A stretch of 64,000 bases of DNA from a bacterium UBP1_UBA4783 (lineage in GTDB: Bacteria > Krumholzibacteriota > Krumholzibacteriia > Krumholzibacteriales > Krumholzibacteriaceae), in assembly GCA_002403075.1 (NCBI GenBank), contig DHHB01000012.1:12889-76888 (forward strand), written 5' to 3'. Within the stretch, counting starts at the first letter, position 1. Each line of letters opens with the position of its first letter. The notes under the pieces were generated by a model, which had not been told where the DNA came from, made no database searches, and was given only the letters and a program-made list of their open reading frames with translations. A program made the position numbers and the translations under genes. Positions 1 to 6,968 of the stretch are shown in pieces.

Positions 1-789
1 CCCGTCACGATCCGGACGCTCGATCCGCCGCTTCACGAGTTCCTCCCGCACGAGGGCCGCGAGATCGACGATCTCGCGAAGAAGACGGGCGTTCCCGCCG
101 AGCGCCTGCGGCGAAAGATCGCCGCCCTCAAGGAGGCGAATCCGATGCTCGGACACCGCGGATGCAGACTCGGCATCGTGTATCCGGAAATCACCGAGAT
201 GCAGGTCCGGGCCATCTTCGAGGCGGCGTGCGAGCTCGTGAAGCAGGGACGCCGTCCCCGCCCGGAGATCATGATTCCGCTCGTCGGCCACGTGCGCGAG
301 CTCGAGCTCCAGAAGGAGATCGTCGACCGGGTCGCGATCGAGGTCCAGCGCGAACACGCCGTCGAGATCGAGTACCTCGTCGGGACGATGATCGAAATCC
401 CGCGCGCGGCCCTCACCGCCGACGAAATCGCCGGCACGGCGTCCTTTTTCTCGTTCGGCACCAACGACCTCACCCAGACCACCCTCGGCATCAGCCGGGA
501 CGACACGGGCTCGTTCCTCGGGAGCTATCTCGAGAAGGGCATCTGGCCGGCGGATCCCTTTCAGCGGCTCGACGTCGGCGGGGTCGGCAAGCTCGTCGCC
601 ATCGGAGTCGAGAAGGGGCGGTCGGTCAAGCCCGGCCTCAAGATCGGCATCTGCGGCGAGCACGGGGGAGAGCCTTCATCCATCGCGTTCTTTCATGGCG
701 CCGGCTTCGACTACGTGAGCTGTTCGCCCTTCCGTGTGCCGGTCGCGATCCTCGCGGCGGCGCAGGCCGCCCTGACCGCACGCCGCTGA
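1..789 (+). CDS. ppdK: Pyruvate, phosphate dikinase, C-terminal fragment (5' end outside window)
   Basis: This is the C-terminal third (262 residues) of pyruvate, phosphate dikinase, which interconverts pyruvate, ATP and Pi with phosphoenolpyruvate, AMP and PPi in the cytoplasm. The reading frame is open at base 1, so the N-terminal ATP-grasp and phosphohistidine domains lie to the left. What remains is the PEP/pyruvate-binding TIM barrel. The motifs [21 protein letters not shown] and [10 protein letters not shown] are visible. The Cys of ICGEHGG (codon at 652) corresponds to the catalytic general acid/base cysteine of the family. The motif spacing and the end [15 protein letters not shown] fit PPDK better than PEP synthase or PTS enzyme I. 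A GC-rich hairpin follows the stop codon. The call is secure; only the full length is unknown. Confidence 0.95.
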   Translation, partial: PVTIRTLDPPLHEFLPHEGREIDDLAKKTGVPAERLRRKIAALKEANPMLGHRGCRLGIVYPEITEMQVRAIFEAACELVKQGRRPRPEIMIPLVGHVRELELQKEIVDRVAIEVQREHAVEIEYLVGTMIEIPRAALTADEIAGTASFFSFGTNDLTQTTLGISRDDTGSFLGSYLEKGIWPADPFQRLDVGGVGKLVAIGVEKGRSVKPGLKIGICGEHGGEPSSIAFFHGAGFDYVSCSPFRVPVAILAAAQAALTARR

Positions 790-801
790 GGCGTCGCCGT
801 C

Positions 802-831
802 GCCGGAGCCGCCGCCCGAAGCGGCTCCGGC
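802..831 (+). terminator. Perfect 11-bp hairpin after ppdK, possible terminator
   Basis: Arms GCCGGAGCCGC (802-812) and GCGGCTCCGGC (821-831) enclose an 8-nt loop just after the ppdK stop. The following bases are only mildly pyrimidine-rich (CGCATCCCTTTCC) and there is no clean T run. It may be a weak or factor-assisted terminator. Confidence 0.45.
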
Positions 832-844
832 CGCATCCCTTTCC

Positions 845-875
845 TTGACGGCCGCACCCCGCTCCGTGCTACTCT
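845..875 (+). promoter_or_regulatory. Candidate vegetative promoter for the DUF4388 gene
   Basis: TTGACG (845-850) is followed, 19 bases later, by TACTCT (870-875) with a TGC extension immediately in front (867-869). It lies between the ppdK hairpin and the DUF4388 start. The spacing is long for a standard -35/-10 pair, so the extended -10 is the better part of the evidence. Confidence 0.4.
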
Positions 876-923
876 CCCTCCGAGGCGGCTATGGAGAGGC
901 CGTCCGCACGAAGGAGGGGCGCA

Positions 924-1412
924 GTGGATTTCGGAGGGGATCTTTCCGTTCTGGAGCCGTCGCTCGTCTTTCAGGTCGTCAATATGGCGGGGATCACGGG
1001 CGAGCTCAAGTTCGTGACTCCCGAGAACGTGGCGAGCTTCTATTTCAAGACGGGCGAGCTCATCTACGCGACGATCGACACGCGAAAGAAGAAACTCGGC
1101 GAGTTTCTCGTCGAGAAGGGCTGGATCACGCGAGGGCAGCTCGAAACCGTGCTGAGCGAGAGCCTCACCGCGAAGCGATGCGGCCGCATCGGCCACAGCC
1201 TCATCGCGCACAGCTATCTCGATTACGAGACGCTCGTGGCGGCCGTGAGCGAGCAGATCAAGGAAGTCGTGTACGAGGTGCTCGCGTGGAAACGGGGCCA
1301 GTTTCTGCTCATGAAGGGCGTCCTGCCGAAAGACGAGGACATCCTTCTCGACGTCAAGCTCGATTACCTCATCCTCGAGGGGCTCAAGCGCATCGATGAA
1401 GCCGATGAATGA
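924..1412 (+). CDS. DUF4388 (PatA-N-like) domain protein
   Basis: A 162-residue cytoplasmic protein with one DUF4388 domain, a family found alone or joined to receiver and GTPase-regulating modules in delta-proteobacteria and related phyla. The typical pattern of two short beta-rich parts is visible: FQVVNMAGITGELKF, then FKTGELIYATIDTRKKKLGE, then helices and a closing KRGQFLLMKG segment. The GTG at 924 is chosen because AAGGAGG (911-917) sits six bases in front of it. An upstream ATG at 891 would add an Arg-rich, unlikely N-terminus. The 3' end overlaps the next gene by 17 bases, so the two are probably co-transcribed. The molecular role is unknown; members are usually linked to signalling or surface functions. 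Confidence 0.75.
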   Translation: MDFGGDLSVLEPSLVFQVVNMAGITGELKFVTPENVASFYFKTGELIYATIDTRKKKLGEFLVEKGWITRGQLETVLSESLTAKRCGRIGHSLIAHSYLDYETLVAAVSEQIKEVVYEVLAWKRGQFLLMKGVLPKDEDILLDVKLDYLILEGLKRIDEADE

Positions 1413-2307
1413 GGAACGCGCGTGCGCCGGCGCGCTCTCTCAAACGGCGGTCATCGCCGCGCTCGCCCTCGCGTTCGTCTCGCACGCCGCTCCCGCTCAC
1501 GGCCGCTTCGATCGGACGGCGCTCACCGCGCGGTCGGCCGCCGCCGGAGGAGCGACGGTTTCATGCGCGGACGGAATCGACGCGATGTTCGTGAACCCCG
1601 CAGGTCTCGCATCCGTCGGCGGCCTCGAGGCCTACGCCGATTACGCCGAGGCCGGCCTGCCGGCGTTTTCCCGCGAAACGCGTCTCGCTCTCGGCGGCGG
1701 CGCCGGGTTCGCGAGCTTCGGCGTCGGCTGGTACCGGCTCGCCGGGGACGCCGCCGGAGAGGATTTCATCGCCGCGGGCGCCGCGCGAACGGTCGTCTCG
1801 GGCACGCAGGGATCGTACATCGCGATCGGAGCCTCCGCCGTCGCCGGCAGGGCGGCCGCGTCGGCGCCGGAACCTCCAAGCGAAAACGAATGGACGCCGG
1901 TCGGGGCCGACATCGGCGTCATCGTCCGGCCGCTTCCCGTCGTCTCGTTCGGCTACGCGGCGGGAAACGTCTTCGACCGGGATGCGGATGCCGGGGATTC
2001 CGGGGGATGGGGGAGAACGGTCCGATGGGGCTTCTCCTATTACTGGGAGAACGCCGTCACGCTGTCGTTCGCGCGGAGCGCCTCCGGCGGAGAGACGGCG
2101 CAGCATTTTGGGATCGTCGCCCGCACCGCGGTTCCGGTCGAGCTCATCTTCGGCCTCTCGAACGGCAAGGCGTCGGGCGGCGTGCGCTGGACCGGCCGGC
2201 GGCTGCGGGCCTGCGTCGCCTTCGTCCCCGGAGAGGTTTCGGGCGCGACGTGGATGATTTCATGCGAGGGAACGCTCAAACCCTCGCGGGAGGCCGAATG
2301 GCGGTGA
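1396..2307 (+). CDS. PorV/UPF0164-like outer-membrane beta-barrel protein
   Basis: A 303-residue exported protein. Residues about 15-36 form a signal peptide with a hydrophobic core (AVIAALALAFVSHAA) and an Ala-rich cleavage region. The motif DAMFVNPAGLASVGG near residue 65 is the recurring signature of PorV/PorQ/UPF0164-type barrels, a family related to FadL. The remainder alternates short polar and hydrophobic stretches rich in Gly and aromatic residues, as expected of beta strands. It overlaps the DUF4388 gene at its start and the next barrel-like gene at its end (10 bases), so it belongs to a small operon of envelope proteins. In Bacteroidetes, PorV shuttles type IX secretion cargo; whether this short paralogue does so is inference. 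Confidence 0.65.
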   Translation: MKPMNEERACAGALSQTAVIAALALAFVSHAAPAHGRFDRTALTARSAAAGGATVSCADGIDAMFVNPAGLASVGGLEAYADYAEAGLPAFSRETRLALGGGAGFASFGVGWYRLAGDAAGEDFIAAGAARTVVSGTQGSYIAIGASAVAGRAAASAPEPPSENEWTPVGADIGVIVRPLPVVSFGYAAGNVFDRDADAGDSGGWGRTVRWGFSYYWENAVTLSFARSASGGETAQHFGIVARTAVPVELIFGLSNGKASGGVRWTGRRLRACVAFVPGEVSGATWMISCEGTLKPSREAEWR

Positions 2308-3824
2308 GGCGGCGCACGCGGAAGGTCGCACGGGATGCCGGCCGTCTCGCGGCCGCGTTTCTCGCGCTGAGCGCCGCTCCCGGCGCCGCGCGCGCCGGAG
2401 AGCCGGATTCGCTCGCCCGCTTCGTCTGGGGCGCCGCCTACGCGCCGAGGCTCGAGATCGTCCGGACGTCGGCCGCGTTCCCGTGGAACGACGAGGAGAC
2501 CGTCTCGCACCTCGCCGACCGGCTCGCCGTGTTCGGAGAAGCGCGGGCCGGGTCGGGCATCGCCGTGTTTCTCAAGGGCGCGGCGGGAAGGCGTCTCGAG
2601 GGATGGGGGCGGGAAAACCGTTTCATGCTCGATCAGGGGCATGCCTCCTTCTCTCTTTTCGGAGAGTCGATCGCCGGATGGCTCTTTCTGCGCGAGAGGC
2701 TCTTTCGAACCGATCACCGCCTCATGAAGATCGTCTCCGACGAGGCTCCGTTTCTCGAGGGGAGGGGGGATGGGTTGTCCCTGGGCGCCCGCGTCGGGCG
2801 GAGCGTGCGGATCCGATACCTCGAGACCGCCTTGAGAGACCACGCGGAGATCGAGCGGACGGGAGGGTTGCCCCTCCTTCGCCGCGGCTGCGACGTGTTC
2901 CGTTCGCTGCGCTTCGAAGCGGCTCGCCGCGGCCGTTTCCGCGCGGGAGCGCTTCTCTCGCAGGTTCGTTCTCTCTCGGCGGGGGACGCCGTCACGGTCG
3001 GCGTCGATGTCGAGGCGCGCTCCGGCGAGGTCGCTCTCGTCGCCGAGCTCTATCGATCGCAGCCCGGCGGATGGGACGATCTCGGCGGCGCGTCGCTCTT
3101 CGACCTCGATTTCGGGAGGTTCGAGCTCGCCGCGCCTTCCCGCGTTCTCTCCGAGAACGGCGCCTTCCACGTCGAGATCGAGGGGCTCGCGCTCGGCGGC
3201 GAGCGGCTCGGATCGGCCGGCGTCGTGCCGAGCTACCGGTTCGCGGGAGCCGCGTTCGCGAATCCGCAGGGCGAGATCGTTCCGGGCGCCGACGAGACGG
3301 GACTCCTCGTCTGGTGGCGGCCGCCTCGAAGCGACGCCCTTCTCTCGATCGATGCCGTCGACGGCAGCAGGGCCGGCGACGCCTACCGGCGTATCGCCGG
3401 GGAGGCGAGACTGCGGTATCGCGGCGGCTTCGAGATCTCGAACCGCGTCATCGCGGCGGAAGGCGAGCGGCCCTCTCTCGTCGTATCGCTCGCGAGCGAC
3501 GTCGGACTCTCGCGAACGCTTCTCGCCGCGCGGATCGACGATTTCGGAGACGTGAACGACGTCGCCTTGTTCGCCGAGAGCTCCATCAGGCTCACCGGAA
3601 CCGTGACGGCGGGAGGTGCGCTGTATCTTTTCGAATCGCGCACGAGCCGGTACCGCGTCGGATTCGAGTTCCGGCCGCGCGGGCGATTCCTGCTGACCGT
3701 CGCGGGGGGCTCCTTCGCGCCCGGCTTCGAGGCCGCGGCGATGCGTTTCGGCGATGAGCCGCTCGCGCCTCCGGAAGACCGGTCGATCGTCGTTTCCGGG
3801 CGTTTCGCGCTGGGAGGCATGTGA
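2298..3824 (+). CDS. Exported protein, probable beta-barrel, unrecognised family
   Basis: A 508-residue protein that I do not recognise. The ATG at 2298 overlaps the preceding stop by 10 bases and gives a plausible signal peptide (GRLAAAFLALSAAPGAARAG, cleavage near residue 33). Further upstream the frame is open but strongly Arg-rich and overlaps another gene, so an earlier start is unlikely. The mature part has many alternating beta-strand-like segments such as FRAGALLSQVRSLSAG and TAGGALYLFES, no long hydrophobic helix, and ends in a strand (RSIVVSGRFALGGM) that could be the closing outer-membrane strand. Location in an envelope operon supports an outer-membrane or periplasmic role. No catalytic motif is visible. 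Confidence 0.55.
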   Translation: MAVRRRTRKVARDAGRLAAAFLALSAAPGAARAGEPDSLARFVWGAAYAPRLEIVRTSAAFPWNDEETVSHLADRLAVFGEARAGSGIAVFLKGAAGRRLEGWGRENRFMLDQGHASFSLFGESIAGWLFLRERLFRTDHRLMKIVSDEAPFLEGRGDGLSLGARVGRSVRIRYLETALRDHAEIERTGGLPLLRRGCDVFRSLRFEAARRGRFRAGALLSQVRSLSAGDAVTVGVDVEARSGEVALVAELYRSQPGGWDDLGGASLFDLDFGRFELAAPSRVLSENGAFHVEIEGLALGGERLGSAGVVPSYRFAGAAFANPQGEIVPGADETGLLVWWRPPRSDALLSIDAVDGSRAGDAYRRIAGEARLRYRGGFEISNRVIAAEGERPSLVVSLASDVGLSRTLLAARIDDFGDVNDVALFAESSIRLTGTVTAGGALYLFESRTSRYRVGFEFRPRGRFLLTVAGGSFAPGFEAAAMRFGDEPLAPPEDRSIVVSGRFALGGM

Positions 3825-5758
3825 TGGCCGCGGGGGCGTTCCGCGCGTTTGCGATAGCGGCCGTTCTCGCCGCTCTCCGTCCGGTGCCGGCCGCCTCGTC
3901 GGTCGCCGTCGACGAGGAGGAGGTCGTCTTCCGTTTCTCGGCGTCAAGGGCGGAGCGGGTCTATCTCGTCGGGGACTTCAACGGATGGAATCCGACGATC
4001 GACCTTATGACGGAGAGCGGCGGACGCTTCGAGATCCGCCTCTACCTCGTGCCCGGTTCGTACCGCTACCGCTTCATCGCGGACGGCGTTTCGACGCGGG
4101 ACCCCGAGAATCCGTGCGGCGACGCTGAGGGAAACTCGTGTTTCACGCTCGTCGAAATCCCGGACGGGCTCGAGGTGTATCTCAGCGCCGACTCGCCGGC
4201 GGAGCGAGTCCGCAAGCGGGAGCGGATCGACGCGTCCGCGACGATCCGTGTCGACGTCCGCCCGGCCGAAACGGCCCTTCTCGGCGGCGCCCGGATCGCG
4301 GGAGCGGTCGACGAAAGAGCGAGGGTGGATTGGCTCGTCGGGCTCGAGGCCCGCGCGCGAAACGACGAGGATCCGCGCGGCGCTTCGTACCTCGCACGGG
4401 GAGAGGCGTCCTACGAACTCGGCGGCCGGACGATCAGTTTCTTCAATAGATCGGCGGGCGCGCTTATCGAGGACGGCGCGTCGTTTCCCCTCTTCGGTCT
4501 CGTTGGGCCCTACTCCTATCCTGTCGGCCTCATGAGCCGGGGCGCCGGCTTCGACGGGAAGCTCGTCGGCGGGCTCCTCGCGGGGATCGTGTACGCGAGC
4601 CGGATCGAAGGATACCGCTCGGGGCTCGAGGGAGGGATGTCGCCGGAAGACTCGACGGCGCGTCGGGATCGGCTCGACGCGGATGCTCTCGGTCTTCGCA
4701 TCGGAACGAAGATCGGCCCCGCGGTTCTGCACGCTCTCGCCCGGTACGACACGCGGCCGGTTTCGGGGCAGTGGCGCTCGCCCGAAAACGGCGGGATCGC
4801 GTATCTCGGCCACGAGAGGGTCGGGATGTGGGGCGGGCGGATGGAGCTGCGGGGAGGCGGCTATATCGTGGACGGCGCGTTTCTGCTCGGGCGCAGCGAC
4901 CGGATCGCCTCGGCCGCGCGGCCCGCGTCGGTCGATACGTTCGAGGTTTCGACGTTCGAGCGCGAGTGGGAGCGCGGATACCGGTTCGCCGCGGGCGTGT
5001 CCCGCAACGGCGCCCATGTGGGCGCGCGCGCGGCCGTCGAGAGAACGACGATCGACGAGCTCGCCGCCGCCGGCCCCGTTCATACGAAGGACGAGGTGTC
5101 CGCTCGGTTCTCGTACGACGAGGGGCCGTTCTCGGCGAGCCTCGCCGGGGCGATCGAGATCTACGGATCTTCCGGCGCGGGAGACCGCTTCCTGCTCTCG
5201 TCGGAGAACTTCTGGCTCGACGGAGACCGCGTGACGTTCGATCGCATTCCGTTTCTTTCCGCGCGCGAGGTGCGCGAGATCCGGCTCGCCGTCGCGTGGC
5301 GGCGAGAGCCCGTCGACGGGCTCCCATGGGGCGCCGGATCGGCGTTCGAGCTCCTGAGACGGTCGGGCTCCGGCGACTATTCTCCGCTCGTCTTCGAAGC
5401 GCGGTTTTCGAACGGGACGCGCATCCATTCCCGGGCCGCGCTGATCCTCGACATGCGCGGCGCGTCCTATCGCCACGGAGACGCGCGAGGGGAGTTCATC
5501 GAGGCGTTTCTCGGTGTGCACGCGGCGATCGCCCCCTCGTGCTGGTGTCTCGTCGGATGCGGCGTCAACCCGTACGCGTTCGACCGCTGGCTGTACGATT
5601 ACGCCGAATGGGGACGCGAGCGCTATCTCGAGGATCGCAACGTTTTCGGCGTGCTGGCGGCGCGGGGCGAGCGGGCCGCCGTGAGAAGGCTGCTCGACGC
5701 CGAGGAGGCGCTCGCCGACGACTGGCTCGTAACGGTGCAAGCGGGTTTTACATTCTAG
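3824..5758 (+). CDS. Exported protein with N-terminal CBM48/AMPK-type domain and barrel-like C-terminus
   Basis: A 644-residue exported protein. The ATG at 3824 overlaps the previous stop in TGATG; a GTG at 3821 is an alternative. After a signal peptide (AFAIAAVLAALRPVPAASS) residues about 28-105 form an isoamylase early-set / AMPK-beta glycogen-binding type domain: YLVGDFNGWNP, then LVPGSYRYRFIADG, then a DPENP turn. The rest (about 530 residues) is rich in Gly and aromatic strand-like segments and resembles a large beta-barrel, ending in a terminal strand with a final Phe (VTVQAGFTF), as many outer-membrane proteins do. The first of three consecutive genes with the same domain. Carbohydrate binding is plausible from the family but untested; the barrel is unassigned. 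Confidence 0.65.
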   Translation: MAAGAFRAFAIAAVLAALRPVPAASSVAVDEEEVVFRFSASRAERVYLVGDFNGWNPTIDLMTESGGRFEIRLYLVPGSYRYRFIADGVSTRDPENPCGDAEGNSCFTLVEIPDGLEVYLSADSPAERVRKRERIDASATIRVDVRPAETALLGGARIAGAVDERARVDWLVGLEARARNDEDPRGASYLARGEASYELGGRTISFFNRSAGALIEDGASFPLFGLVGPYSYPVGLMSRGAGFDGKLVGGLLAGIVYASRIEGYRSGLEGGMSPEDSTARRDRLDADALGLRIGTKIGPAVLHALARYDTRPVSGQWRSPENGGIAYLGHERVGMWGGRMELRGGGYIVDGAFLLGRSDRIASAARPASVDTFEVSTFEREWERGYRFAAGVSRNGAHVGARAAVERTTIDELAAAGPVHTKDEVSARFSYDEGPFSASLAGAIEIYGSSGAGDRFLLSSENFWLDGDRVTFDRIPFLSAREVREIRLAVAWRREPVDGLPWGAGSAFELLRRSGSGDYSPLVFEARFSNGTRIHSRAALILDMRGASYRHGDARGEFIEAFLGVHAAIAPSCWCLVGCGVNPYAFDRWLYDYAEWGRERYLEDRNVFGVLAARGERAAVRRLLDAEEALADDWLVTVQAGFTF

Positions 5759-5781
5759 GCCCGCGGGAGTATTATCGCGCC

Positions 5782-6189
5782 ATGCGAAAGATCCTCTCGA
5801 TCCCGTCGGCCGTCGGAGCGCTCGTCGCCGCTCTCGGGACGATAGCCTCGTGCGGCGGCCTGCTCGAGAACCGCGTCGCCTCGCCGGTCGTGTCGGGGGA
5901 CGAAGTCACTTTTCGACTGAAGAGCCCGTCGGCGCGCACGGTCCAGATCGCCGGCGATTGGCCGGGCAACAACTGGGCGCGCGGCGACGCGGAAGCGGGA
6001 GAGGTGCTCGTCGGACTCATGCGGGGCGGGGCCGAGAGCGGCGTCTGGGAGGTGACGGTGCGTCTCGAGCCGGGACGTTACCGGTATCGATTTCTCGTGA
6101 ACGAATCCGTTTGGCTTTTCGATCCGGACAATCCGCGGATCGTGGACGACGGGAGAGGGGGGAAGGCAAACCTGCTCATCGTGCCGTAA
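5782..6189 (+). CDS. Small lipoprotein with CBM48/AMPK-type domain (divergent)
   Basis: A 135-residue predicted lipoprotein. The ATG at 5782 starts a short signal sequence ending in the lipobox IASC-G. One early-set domain follows: VQIAGDWPGNNW takes the place of the usual GDFNGW, then WEVTVRLEPGRYRYRFLVN and a FDPDNP turn. The two-residue insertion in the GDWPGNNW loop makes it the most divergent of the three neighbouring copies. It lies 23 bases after the large CBM48 barrel gene and 3 bases before the third copy, so the three are very likely one transcription unit. No enzyme domain accompanies the binding module. Function is probably binding of a glucan or a protein partner at the envelope; this is inference. 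Confidence 0.65.
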   Translation: MRKILSIPSAVGALVAALGTIASCGGLLENRVASPVVSGDEVTFRLKSPSARTVQIAGDWPGNNWARGDAEAGEVLVGLMRGGAESGVWEVTVRLEPGRYRYRFLVNESVWLFDPDNPRIVDDGRGGKANLLIVP

Positions 6190-6192
6190 AGC

Positions 6193-6585
6193 ATGAAACA
6201 CATGTGGACGAGATCGTTTCTCGCTTTCCTTTTTTGTGTCGCGGCGATCGTTCCCGCCTGCGGTCCCGGTTTCTCGGGGATCGAGGGCGGACGGGGGGCG
6301 GCGGGACCCGAGCGCGCGGAGGGCGGGATCCGTTTCAGCCTTCATCACCCTAAGGCGAAGAAAGTGGCTATCGCCGGAGATTTCAACGGGTGGTCGCCGA
6401 CCGCCGATCGGCTCTTCGACCGCGAAGACAAGGGGCTCTGGTCGATCGTTCTTCCGCTTCCGCCCGGCCGGTACGAATACAAGTTCGTGGTCGACGGGGA
6501 AAAATGGATCCCGGATCCCGGGAATCCCGAGCGTGAGAAAGACGGCTTCGGGGGGTACAACTCCGTGGCGGTGATAGCTCCCTAA
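6193..6585 (+). CDS. Small lipoprotein with CBM48/AMPK-type domain (canonical)
   Basis: A 130-residue predicted lipoprotein. The signal segment FLAFLFCVAAIVPAC ends in a lipobox (VPAC-G). The mature protein is essentially one early-set / AMPK-beta type domain: IAGDFNGWSP, LPLPPGRYEYKFVVDG, and WIPDPGNP near the C-terminus. The conserved Trp and Lys/Arg-aromatic positions that contact glucan in AMPK-beta are present in family terms. The start is ATG 6193, three bases behind the previous stop. Together with the two genes upstream it makes a tandem of paralogues, the last gene before a long intergenic region. Substrate is unknown. Confidence 0.7.
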   Translation: MKHMWTRSFLAFLFCVAAIVPACGPGFSGIEGGRGAAGPERAEGGIRFSLHHPKAKKVAIAGDFNGWSPTADRLFDREDKGLWSIVLPLPPGRYEYKFVVDGEKWIPDPGNPEREKDGFGGYNSVAVIAP

Positions 6586-6968
6586 CGGGCCCGAGCGGAC
6601 TATCGTTCACAGTGGAACGGAGCCGCGGCGAAACGGGTATTGCAGATTGCTATGGAGTTTGCTATTTTCAGCTTGTATAATAAGTTACGCCAAGGCGCCG
6701 GCGGTCCTCGAATACCGTTCGCGGGTCAAGTCCCCGGAAATAGCGAGGGAACGACGCTCGAGCCGATCCAAAGAGAATATTGTAATCAATTAATTTAAAA
6801 GTCGTTACGTCACAAGAGGGGGGAGATTTTCGGCCGTCCGCCAATCGCCCGCTTGAGAGGAGCGGGAATTTGTCATAGCCTCTCGTGTGGCGGCGGTTGG
6901 TTGGCATGCACTTTGCGGTATTGATTCTGAACCATTTTCAGACCTCGGTCGGGAGCCGTATTCGAGAC
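6586..6968 (+). other. 383-bp regulatory intergenic region before the giant surface-protein gene
   Basis: No coding sequence is supported here. The stretch is AT-richer than its surroundings. It holds a TATAAT hexamer at 6676-6681 without a good -35, two near-identical 9-mers GTTACGCCA (6684-6692) and GTTACGTCA (6804-6812), an AT-rich block around 6775-6800, and a sigma-54-type -24/-12 element at 6902-6917. There is no recognisable terminator for the CBM48 genes. The layout (two upstream repeats and a sigma-54 element about 50 bases before the start codon) suggests an enhancer-controlled promoter. Confidence 0.5.
6902..6917 (+). promoter_or_regulatory. Candidate sigma-54 (-24/-12) promoter
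   Basis: TGGCATG (6902-6908), four bases, then TTGCG (6913-6917). This matches the sigma-54 consensus TGGCAcg-N4-TTGCw in both invariant dinucleotides (GG and GC) and in their spacing. Transcription would begin near 6929, about 40 bases before the ATG at 6969. The identical TGGCATG-N4-TTGCG occurs at 56746-56761 before the two-component genes. Confidence 0.6.

Noticed and set aside
1422..2297. Upstream extension of the 2298-3824 gene
   Set aside because: The frame is open but encodes Arg-rich, feature-free sequence that overlaps the PorV-like gene. The start at 2298 gives a signal peptide.
6885..6968. Earlier start for the giant gene
   Set aside because: It would place the sigma-54 element inside the coding region and put an extra segment in front of the signal peptide.
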